A stretch of DNA of 11,165 nucleotides. It comes from Nitrososphaeraceae archaeon. GTDB lineage: Archaea; Thermoproteota; Nitrososphaeria; Nitrososphaerales; Nitrososphaeraceae. Shown here piece after piece: positions 5,578-11,165 of the stretch. Where the stretch lies: positions 1 through 11,165 of the forward strand of contig JAREAJ010000021.1 of the NCBI GenBank assembly GCA_029240395.1, in the 5' to 3' direction. The notes under the pieces are model-generated. The model worked only from the letters and a program-made list of their open reading frames with translations. It was not told the origin of the DNA and did not search any database. Position numbers and translations under genes: made by a program. Within the stretch, counting starts at the first letter, position 1; every line of letters begins with the position of its first letter.

Positions 5578-6159
5578 TTGAGCTTCCAACATCTGATAAA
5601 GATTCCTGATGACCGAATAGGAGTACTCATCGGAAAAAAAGGCCAAGTCAAACATGAGATTGAAGACAAATGTAAAGTTCAGATAGAAATAGACAGTCAA
5701 AATGGTGATGCTATAGTTTCATCAACGTCAGCAGAAATGCCTGAAATGCAGCCTTTTAAGGCGATAGAAATAATTTCGGCGATTTCAAGGGGATTTTCTC
5801 CCCAGCGGGCGTATCGGTTGCTTGATGATGAGGAACTGATGCTTCAAATAATCGACTTAAAGGAGTACACCGGAAAATCGGCAAATGCGATGGACAGAAT
5901 TAAGGGTCGGATAATAGGTCAGGGCGGAAAGGCTCGAAAGACTATAGAGGAACTGAGCGGTGCATATGTGTCAGTCTCCGGACACAGCGTTGCTCTTATC
6001 GGAAAGTATGAAGAAGTTAGGCTTGCCAATGACGCCGTAACTATGATTCTTAAGGGCAGTACTCATAAGACAGTCTATACAATGTTACAAGAGGAGAGAA
6101 GAAAACATAAACTGGAAAAAATGAGACTTTGGGAACAAGATAATATTAAAAGGGATTGA
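5578..6159 (+). CDS. Two-KH-domain RNA-binding protein, Pno1/Dim2-like
   Basis: From the TTG start this is a 193-residue protein beginning MSFQHLIKIPDDRIG, which resembles archaeal relatives of eukaryotic Pno1/Dim2, a small-subunit ribosome assembly factor binding near the 3' end of 16S/18S rRNA. KH1 has its GxxG loop as GKKG (19-22); KH2 has GRIIGQGGKARKTIEELSGA with GQGG at 114-117. The C-terminus (about 165-193) is very charged and helical. The open frame extends upstream to a GTG at 5473 (35 more codons), but those codons look unlike the family, a TATA-like box lies inside them, and GAGGG precedes the TTG, so I prefer 5578. In many archaea this gene sits beside RIO1 kinase and aIF1A genes; neither is seen here. 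The DUF373 gene starts 44 bases downstream. Confidence 0.9.
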   Translation: MSFQHLIKIPDDRIGVLIGKKGQVKHEIEDKCKVQIEIDSQNGDAIVSSTSAEMPEMQPFKAIEIISAISRGFSPQRAYRLLDDEELMLQIIDLKEYTGKSANAMDRIKGRIIGQGGKARKTIEELSGAYVSVSGHSVALIGKYEEVRLANDAVTMILKGSTHKTVYTMLQEERRKHKLEKMRLWEQDNIKRD

Positions 6160-6177
6160 TAAATTAATTAGTATGTG

Positions 6178-6191
6178 TGTTAGAACTAACA
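6178..6191. repeat. 14-bp palindrome ahead of the DUF373 gene
   Basis: TGTTAGAACTAACA is a perfect 6-2-6 inverted repeat 12 bases before the ATG at 6204. It follows an AT-rich TATA-like stretch (6161-6170), so it would lie near the transcription start of the DUF373 gene. It could be an operator or a small 5' leader hairpin; chance is also possible at this length. Confidence 0.3.
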
Positions 6192-6203
6192 TTTATAAGA
6201 TAG

Positions 6204-7385
6204 ATGACATTCAGGCCGTCAGACTTAAACGATCTGGAAAAAGAGACGACTCACTACGGCAGTACAGCAGACCCAAGGGGTGGTCACAATAGAATTCTCG
6301 TATTATGCATAGATCGAGATGATGACATTGGTTCGAAAGGTGGCGTAAAGACGCCTATTATGGGAAGAGATCGCTGTGCTGACGCAGGACTAAGATTAGC
6401 GATTGAAGACCCCGAGGATGCGGACGCCAATGCAATATTCGGCGCGGTAAAAGAATATGAGAAACTGCTGTCAAAAGGTTATCACTCTGAAGTGGCTCTG
6501 GTTGCCGGGAAGGTGAACCGGGGAATTGAAGCGGATGAAAAAATCGGGATTGAGGTCAACCGTGTGCTTGCTAGATATCATGCCGACGCAGCCGTAATAG
6601 TTTCTGACGGCGAGGATGACGAAGCGCTCGTTCCCATCATTCAGACTATGATACCAGTCATTTCAGTTCAGAGAATCATTATCAAACACAGCAGAAGTGT
6701 CGAATATTCATACGCTGTTCTGGGGAGGTATATTAAGATGCTAGTGTATGATCCAAGATATTCAAAATTTTTTCTCGGAGTACCAGGAGCATTGCTTGTT
6801 GTTAGCGGGCTTGCCACCGTTCTAGGTCTTACCAGAGAAGCCTTGGCACTTGTTATGAGTATACTTGGCGGTGCCTTTATAATTAGGGCTTTCGATATCG
6901 ACAAGTCATTAGGATCATTAGGTAGGCCAACTCCCACTGGATTTATAAGAATTTTCTCAGTATTTGCAGGCGTGCTGATCATAATAGTATCAATCGTAAA
7001 CGGGCTGTCGAGTATCCCAAGTGAAGCTCTAGTTACAAAAGATATGAATTTTCTAGATATCCTCTCAAATAGGCTAATAATTGGAAATTTTGTGCACGGA
7101 ACCATTACGCTCATGTGGATAGGAATCGGAACAATACTTATAGGATCTTTGCTTAGCAACTGGTTCAAAGGGAGTGTGAGGGCAATGTCAGACATCTTAC
7201 GACTAGTTGTATTGGCCTTGCTTTACATTCCTATTCTGCAGTTCACTTCAGTTCTAACTGAAGGAACAAACCCTTTCACACTAATATCGTCGCTCTTTAT
7301 AGGACTAGCTATAACCCTAGTAGTTGCAACATTCCTTTTCCAATACTTCAGGAGTAGGAAGGGTGGTGAAATCCTTAAACACTGA
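6204..7385 (+). CDS. DUF373 family membrane protein
   Basis: A 393-residue archaeal protein with a soluble N-terminal domain followed by a membrane domain. The soluble part opens with RILVLCIDRDDDIGSKGGVK (30-49) and then PIMGRDRCADAGLRLAIEDPEDADANAIFGAVK (51-83), the conserved core of DUF373. VIVSDGEDDEALVPII (131-146) follows. The acidic D/E-rich motifs suggest metal or nucleotide binding, but no activity is established to my knowledge. About six transmembrane helices are visible, near 189-208, 212-230, 247-268, 296-318, 331-350 and 359-381. The first 29 residues are polar and variable. The gene lies between the KH protein and the cis-prenyltransferase; the latter has its own TATA-like box, so co-transcription is not certain. 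The ATG is the only reasonable start. Confidence 0.88.
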   Translation: MTFRPSDLNDLEKETTHYGSTADPRGGHNRILVLCIDRDDDIGSKGGVKTPIMGRDRCADAGLRLAIEDPEDADANAIFGAVKEYEKLLSKGYHSEVALVAGKVNRGIEADEKIGIEVNRVLARYHADAAVIVSDGEDDEALVPIIQTMIPVISVQRIIIKHSRSVEYSYAVLGRYIKMLVYDPRYSKFFLGVPGALLVVSGLATVLGLTREALALVMSILGGAFIIRAFDIDKSLGSLGRPTPTGFIRIFSVFAGVLIIIVSIVNGLSSIPSEALVTKDMNFLDILSNRLIIGNFVHGTITLMWIGIGTILIGSLLSNWFKGSVRAMSDILRLVVLALLYIPILQFTSVLTEGTNPFTLISSLFIGLAITLVVATFLFQYFRSRKGGEILKH

Positions 7386-7415
7386 CGGGTTGGGCCTAAT
7401 TTCTATGACACACAC

Positions 7416-7426
7416 TATTATATATT
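7416..7426 (+). promoter_or_regulatory. TATA box of the cis-prenyltransferase gene
   Basis: TATTATATATT lies 41-51 bases before the ATG at 7467, predicting a start near 7445-7450 and a leader of about 20 bases. It sits in the 81-base gap after the DUF373 stop. Confidence 0.5.
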
Positions 7427-7466
7427 GGCGAAGAAAGGGTTATCCTTAAAGTTTTAGTGCTATATT

Positions 7467-8279
7467 ATGTGGATACAGGATATTCCCAAGAGGGCTATTG
7501 CTGACACAATTCTTAAACAGAGTGGTCTCTACGGTTTGTATGAAAAGAGACTTGAATCAAAAATTCTAGGCGAAAGCCTTCCTAACCATATTGCAATCAT
7601 TCTTGACGGCAACAGGAGATGGGCAAAGTATGGTCTTACTGGAACGAAAATTGGGCATTTACAAGGAGCAGACAGAGCTGAAGAGCTCTTAAATTGGATC
7701 AACGACCTGGGGATCAGAATTACCACCCTCTACGTCCTTTCCACAGAGAATCTTGATAGGTCAGATGACGAGCTAGACAATATCTTTGAACTTCTTCAGC
7801 AGAAGCTTGAGAGACTCTACGCGGATTCTCGGATTCATAAACGACAAATGAAAATCAAAGCAATCGGTAATATGTCACTTCTTCCGAGTTCGCTGCAGAA
7901 TATCCTCCATAAGTTAGAGAAAGAGACTGACAAATACAGCTCAATGTTCCTGAATATTGCGGTTGCTTATGGAGGACAAAAAGAGTTAGTGGATGCCATA
8001 AGGCAAATAGCATCAAGGACGAAGACAGGTCATCTAAAGGTTGAGGATATTAATGAAAAACTTATTGAGTCTTATTTGTATACATCTCATCTTCCCCAGC
8101 CTGAGCCAGACTTAATTTTGCGGACATCAGGAGAAAAACGACTTAGCGGATTCCTTATCTGGCAGAGTGCTTACAGTGAGTTAGTCTTTATGGACGTTTT
8201 TTGGCCGGAATTTCGGAAGATTGATTTGATGAGAGCAATAAGAACTTACCAATCTAGATTACGGAGATTTGGAAAATAA
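7467..8279 (+). CDS. uppS: Cis-prenyltransferase (polyprenyl diphosphate synthase, UppS family)
   Basis: This enzyme extends an allylic diphosphate with isopentenyl diphosphate in cis configuration to make the long polyprenyl chain used as a lipid carrier (dolichol-type in archaea) for protein glycosylation and surface glycans. Conserved regions are IAIILDGNRRWAK (42-54) with catalytic D47, the GHLQGADR segment (63-70), LYVLSTENLDRS (88-99), FLNIAVAYGG (161-170), and PDLILRTSGEKRLSGFLIWQ (214-233) with the diphosphate-binding arginines, then YSELVFMDVFWPEF (236-249). The length of 270 residues suits archaeal members, which carry an N-terminal extension like the first 38 residues here. The likely starter is geranylgeranyl diphosphate, as for characterised archaeal homologs; that is by family. 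It is downstream of DUF373 on the same strand. Confidence 0.95.
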   Translation: MWIQDIPKRAIADTILKQSGLYGLYEKRLESKILGESLPNHIAIILDGNRRWAKYGLTGTKIGHLQGADRAEELLNWINDLGIRITTLYVLSTENLDRSDDELDNIFELLQQKLERLYADSRIHKRQMKIKAIGNMSLLPSSLQNILHKLEKETDKYSSMFLNIAVAYGGQKELVDAIRQIASRTKTGHLKVEDINEKLIESYLYTSHLPQPEPDLILRTSGEKRLSGFLIWQSAYSELVFMDVFWPEFRKIDLMRAIRTYQSRLRRFGK

Positions 8280-8312
8280 ACGCTAATTATCAAATTGATT
8301 AGGTTAAAGGGC

Positions 8313-8367
8313 CCGCTGCTCGAAATTGGCATCTGCGCAAAGTCTTAGAGGCATTAGGATGCAGCGG
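8313..8367. repeat. Inverted repeat with an imperfect tandem copy in the uppS-Nudix spacer
   Basis: CCGCTGC (8313-8319) is the exact reverse complement of GCAGCGG (8361-8367), with 41 bases between. GCAGCGGACA (8361-8370) is followed directly by the similar GCAGAGCGGAACA (8371-8383). The block is more GC-rich than the surrounding spacer (8280-8441), which otherwise holds no open frame I trust. It might be a folded untranslated region or small RNA ahead of the Nudix gene, but I could not match it to a known RNA family. Confidence 0.3.
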
Positions 8368-8441
8368 ACAGCAGAGCGGAACAGGTAACAAAATAAAAAC
8401 CCAGAAACAGTTACTAAAGACCAAATGCAAGTATCCACGTC

Positions 8442-8870
8442 ATGATGAAGGAAAGTTCTGCAGGAGCAATAATATTTTCAATAAATTCTTCATCGGATAT
8501 AAGTTTCTTGCTTCTGCAACATAACGCCGGCCACTGGGATTTTGCCAAAGGTAATATTGAGTATGGGGAGAATGAATCTCAGGCCGCCCGCCGCGAAATA
8601 CGTGAAGAAACTGGCATCGAATCCGTACATTTTTTGGAGGGCTTTAAAGTGAGAGTTGAATACTATTACAAACGCGAGGGAAATTCGGTACATAAGGAAG
8701 TTGTGTTCTTTCTTGCTAGGTCTGATTCTCAAAGGGTAATTCTTTCGAATGAACATATTGGATACTCATGGTGTGATTTTGATAAATCGCTAGCCAAACT
8801 GACCTACAGAAGCGCACGAGACGTCCTAGAGCAGGCGCGGAGTTTTATAATGCGCACCCGCCTGAAGTAA
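8442..8870 (+). CDS. Nudix hydrolase, Ap4A-hydrolase-like
   Basis: A 142-residue Nudix protein. The Nudix box is an exact match to GX5EX7REUXEEXGU, running from G37 to I59, with metal-binding REIREETGI (51-59). The opening SAGAIIF (6-12), the short length and HWDFAKGNIEYGE (31-43) resemble the bis(5'-nucleosyl)-tetraphosphatase (MutT/Ap4A) group, which cleaves diadenosine polyphosphates made by aminoacyl-tRNA synthetases under stress. Substrate assignment inside Nudix enzymes by sequence is weak, so other nucleotide or diphosphoinositol-like substrates are possible. Two ATGs in tandem (8442, 8445) can start it. It is convergent with pyrF, with 93 bases between the stops and no strong terminator visible. 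Confidence 0.9.
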   Translation: MMKESSAGAIIFSINSSSDISFLLLQHNAGHWDFAKGNIEYGENESQAARREIREETGIESVHFLEGFKVRVEYYYKREGNSVHKEVVFFLARSDSQRVILSNEHIGYSWCDFDKSLAKLTYRSARDVLEQARSFIMRTRLK

Positions 8871-8963
8871 CCTGTAGCTTCCGTGGTCGAATTATCCTTG
8901 GGGACCCGGTTTTGTGTTATATTGGGATTCATATTACGATAAATTGGAAACATAATACAAATT

Positions 8964-9725
8964 TCAGCGGTTTGACATCAAGAGTTGGAATTTTTTTGCC
9001 TCCCTAACAGGATCAATTGACGATAGGATAGAGCGTCCAATTATTAAATAGTCAGCGCCATTCTTCGTAACTGAATTTATCCTGCCGCCTTGTGCTCCTA
9101 TGCCTGGCGAGTAAATAGGAGCGGTCTTCCTATTAGAAATCTCCTTTAGGATGGAAATGTTCGTAGCTCCAACAACTACACCATCCACTCCCTCGTCGAT
9201 GGTCATCTTATGGAAGTACTTATACATTTTCGTAATTCTCTTCGTCTTTGGGCTCACGACGTCCACACCGTAGCAGTCCTTGGCTCCATGATGGCTCATA
9301 TATACAAGTGCGATCACACCGCAATTACTTCCATGGGTCTGTTGTACTGCCGATCTTAGTACGTCTCTTCCCATAAACGGATTAACGATAACTGAATCAA
9401 AGCCCATTTCTATGAGATATTGGATAGCGATCTGATTTGTATTGGATATGTCGTTTAATTTTACATCTGCAATTGACTGTAATCCATAGAAGTGAGCTAA
9501 CTTGTTAACTTCTGAGAGATCAGACTTGGACAGCGGCAAAATTAAATGAAAATTCAACTTAATCGCACAAATAGTGTGTTGTAAATGCTTGATTGATTTC
9601 ATTGCAAATCTTTTCGGCTGCGAAGTCTGAATCGGATCAATTGATAGTACTATACGACTATTTTTTAATTTCGAGCTTTGTTCAATTCTGTTTCGAAAGG
9701 AGGCCAAATAGTAGACTCTAGTCAT
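8964..9725 (-). CDS. pyrF: Orotidine 5'-phosphate decarboxylase
   Basis: This enzyme converts OMP to UMP, the last step of de novo pyrimidine synthesis. It has a TIM-barrel core: VLSIDP (26-31), AIKLNFHL (54-61) with the conserved lysine, the catalytic motif IADVKLNDI (85-93) with D87, K89 and D92, the phosphate-binding SPGIGAQGG (206-214) and IIGRSI (228-233). The 253-residue length fits the archaeal group. The ATG at 9725 overlaps the stop of the upstream gene by 8 bases, suggesting translational coupling. An in-frame TTG at codon 7 (MASFRNRIEQ) would give a more family-like N-terminus and cannot be excluded. Confidence 0.94.
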   Translation of the reverse strand: MTRVYYLASFRNRIEQSSKLKNSRIVLSIDPIQTSQPKRFAMKSIKHLQHTICAIKLNFHLILPLSKSDLSEVNKLAHFYGLQSIADVKLNDISNTNQIAIQYLIEMGFDSVIVNPFMGRDVLRSAVQQTHGSNCGVIALVYMSHHGAKDCYGVDVVSPKTKRITKMYKYFHKMTIDEGVDGVVVGATNISILKEISNRKTAPIYSPGIGAQGGRINSVTKNGADYLIIGRSILSSIDPVREAKKFQLLMSNR

Positions 9726-10431
9726 AAGATAATACTAAGGGATGTGGTTGTGCAAGTCTGATTACTTTAAGATAAACATAACCGTGCTCATCTATTCTGT
9801 TGGAAAACAATGGCTGCTCGAGACTTTGACTTGAGAATTTCATATACCCAAACTTTGGTTCTTCAGTTAATATTGTATAGTAGAAATATGAAGCAGAATC
9901 CGTCTCTGTCAGATTTATTGTAGCCCCTAGGACAAACTCATGAATTCCAGATGGGGAATGGTTATCTGTACTCTCGTCTTTGGTAAACAGAAACAAAGGT
10001 AAAGGAGGTTCATCATAAACTGTTTTGTATGCAGCAACTTTCGCCAGACTGTATATGTCCGTTAGTTTAACGGCGGTATATCCTGATTTCTTGATTACTC
10101 GGGAATTTTTAAGCATAACGGACGGAAGTTTTTCGATATTTATAATGGGTGAATACACAAAACTTGGATTTCCTATCAGATCAACGATGGTCGTCTCCTC
10201 TGCGGCTCCTGTGATTCTGTATGCAAGATATTGGCCTAATCTTGCAAAAGTATTTTTTACAAAATAGATGATGGGTCTTCCGTCCACAATATCAGCTTGC
10301 ACCGCTAAAACTTTATTCAAGTTTAATGATAAAGAGAATGTGGGCAGTGGCGTACGCTCAAGCGCACATACAAATCTCCCAAAATCATTTATGCCGTGAA
10401 GTTCAACGTAGTATGGAGATTTGACTTTCAA
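9718..10431 (-). CDS. Protein of unknown function upstream of and overlapping pyrF
   Basis: A 237-residue soluble-looking protein that I cannot assign to a named family. It opens MKVKSPYYVELHGINDFGRF and has no signal peptide, transmembrane helix, cysteine motif or nucleotide-binding loop that I can see. It contains alternating beta-strand-like stretches (for example PIIYFVKNTFARLGQYLAYR at 53-72, and FVYSPIINIEKLPSVML at 91-107) and ends with YVYLKVIRLAQPHPL. The TTG start at 10431 is the first start codon after an in-frame TGA and lies 25-31 bases below a TATA-like box, supporting it. The 8-base overlap with pyrF implies co-translation and a shared role or regulation in nucleotide synthesis; that is inference. 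Confidence 0.82.
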   Translation of the reverse strand: MKVKSPYYVELHGINDFGRFVCALERTPLPTFSLSLNLNKVLAVQADIVDGRPIIYFVKNTFARLGQYLAYRITGAAEETTIVDLIGNPSFVYSPIINIEKLPSVMLKNSRVIKKSGYTAVKLTDIYSLAKVAAYKTVYDEPPLPLFLFTKDESTDNHSPSGIHEFVLGATINLTETDSASYFYYTILTEEPKFGYMKFSSQSLEQPLFSNRIDEHGYVYLKVIRLAQPHPLVLSYD

Positions 10432-10585
10432 TTCTCAATATCTTATTACCGATGGTATTAAAGTCATGCGCCATGATAAGAATTGGCTTTTCTATTGGAC
10501 TGTTCACTTTACAAAGGTAACAAAGCGATACGATATTTTGCTTACGCATATTTTCGTATAAAACGGTACATTGCAATATCTTCAA
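10403..10585 (-). CDS. Doubtful small frame between purA and the unknown gene
   Basis: A 60-codon frame begins with TTG directly after, and in the same frame as, the purA TAG stop, and ends 29 bases inside the next gene. An ATG at codon 13 (10549) would give 48 residues starting MRKQNIVSLCYLCKVNS. It has one CxxC pair (LCYLCK) and a hydrophobic-polar mix typical of protein, but no second cysteine pair and no recognised family. The TATA-like box of the next gene lies inside it. It may be a small protein or simply an open stretch of leader DNA. Confidence 0.25.
   Translation of the reverse strand: MKILQCTVLYENMRKQNIVSLCYLCKVNSPIEKPILIMAHDFNTIGNKILRIESQISILR
10456..10462 (-). promoter_or_regulatory. 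TATA box of the unknown-pyrF gene pair
   Basis: On the leftward strand TTTAATA lies 25-31 bases before the TTG at 10431, the leaderless distance. It suggests the pair can be transcribed separately from purA, and it lies inside the doubtful 60-codon frame. Confidence 0.45.
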
Positions 10586-11165
10586 CTAAAAAAGGTGCGC
10601 AGACCTATCTATTATATCTGTTAATTCTTCCCCTGTTCCTATCATTGTGACCTTTAACCCTGTTTCTTGCTCTATATTCTCAACAAATTGCCTAGCGTCA
10701 GCAGACAACTTCAAATATTCTCTCACTCCTGCACAATTGGGAAATACAACGTCGAGCTTGGTTAGTGCAAGATGTGTGGCGCTGTTCAATCTTATTGATT
10801 TTTTAGCAAGTTCCATATCAAAGGGCGCAACTCTTCTTTGTCTTCCAGTCACGCTCCCAAATTCAATCCATCCGCGCTTTCTCGCTTCATTATCAGTTGT
10901 TTCATTTTTAAGTGGACCCTGTCCAACTCGGGTAATATAAGACTTGAAGACCAAAAGAACATTATCTACTTTTTTTGGACCTATACCTACGTCCGAACAA
11001 ATAGCCGAGGATGTGACGTCTTTTGAAGTTACAAATGGATAGTCTCCGTAATATAATGAAAGGAAGGTTCCTTGAGTCCCTTCAATGATTACATTCTCAC
11101 CATTATCAATAGCATAATTGACGGAATAACTAACATCTTCGATATATTCAAAAAGTTCAGGGATG
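10586..11165 (-). CDS. purA: Adenylosuccinate synthetase (C-terminal part; 5' end outside the window)
   Basis: PurA uses GTP to couple IMP and aspartate into adenylosuccinate, the first committed step to AMP. The last 192 residues are visible and the frame is open to the right edge, so the N-terminal third to half, including the P-loop, is missing from the window. Recognised segments in order are IIEGTQGTFLSLYYGDYPFV (the PurA EGxQG loop), TSKDVTSSAICSDVGIGP, TRVGQGPL, VTGRQRRVAPFD (matching the substrate-binding GRxRR stretch), ALTKLDVV (the guanine-binding TKxD-type motif) and a short tail ending DRSAHLF. The shortened spacing between these motifs fits the short archaeal form of about 340 residues. 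It is followed on the same strand by the unknown gene and pyrF, forming a purine/pyrimidine cluster. Confidence 0.95.
   Translation of the reverse strand, partial: IPELFEYIEDVSYSVNYAIDNGENVIIEGTQGTFLSLYYGDYPFVTSKDVTSSAICSDVGIGPKKVDNVLLVFKSYITRVGQGPLKNETTDNEARKRGWIEFGSVTGRQRRVAPFDMELAKKSIRLNSATHLALTKLDVVFPNCAGVREYLKLSADARQFVENIEQETGLKVTMIGTGEELTDIIDRSAHLF

Noticed and set aside
6668..7195. Leftward open frame of 175 codons
   Set aside because: It is antisense to the DUF373 gene, whose membrane helices explain the hydrophobic composition of the antisense translation.
1..11165. CRISPR arrays, insertion sequences, prophage or toxin-antitoxin genes
   Set aside because: No regularly spaced direct repeats, transposase motifs, terminal inverted repeats or mobile-element genes could be seen; gene content is housekeeping.

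Overview
The window looks like a piece of an archaeal chromosome, most likely from the Nitrososphaerota (Thaumarchaeota) or a close relative. The evidence is a tRNA-Trp gene with an encoded CCA end and archaeal-type introns, archaeal gene families (DUF373, DUF424, a two-KH-domain Pno1/Dim2-like protein, an archaeal cis-prenyltransferase, a short-form adenylosuccinate synthetase), TATA-like boxes about 25-30 bases ahead of several start codons (the leaderless pattern), and frequent TTG starts. The phylum is an inference from gene content. GC looks a little above 40 percent by eye.

Left part (1-2506): the first codons of a leftward gene that leaves the window; a spacer with a perfect 15-bp palindrome; a rightward tRNA-Trp(CCA) gene interrupted twice, once in the anticodon loop and once in the T-loop; a hairpin/T-run region between convergent units; a small two-helix membrane protein whose reading frame is preceded, across one in-frame TAG, by a 44-codon open frame; and a GlcD-type FAD-linked oxidase.

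Middle (2631-8870): a leftward block with an AAG/MPG-type alkyladenine DNA glycosylase and a PfkB-family sugar/nucleoside kinase, each with its own TATA-like box. A divergent promoter region leads into a rightward series: UbiX flavin prenyltransferase, DUF424 protein, KH-domain ribosome-biogenesis protein, DUF373 membrane protein, undecaprenyl-type cis-prenyltransferase, and an Ap4A-hydrolase-like Nudix enzyme. UbiX and the cis-prenyltransferase both belong to isoprenoid metabolism; the KH protein is an information-processing gene.

Right part (8964-11165): a leftward nucleotide-biosynthesis group made of purA (5' end outside the window), a doubtful small frame, an unrecognised 237-residue protein, and pyrF overlapping it by 8 bases. 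The overlap ties the unknown protein to pyrimidine synthesis.

Most of the window is ordinary core-genome content. The clearest unusual signal is the doubly interrupted tRNA-Trp with a non-canonical T-loop intron. Secondary points are the in-frame amber codon at 791-793, the palindrome at 150-164, and the unknown gene locked to pyrF.
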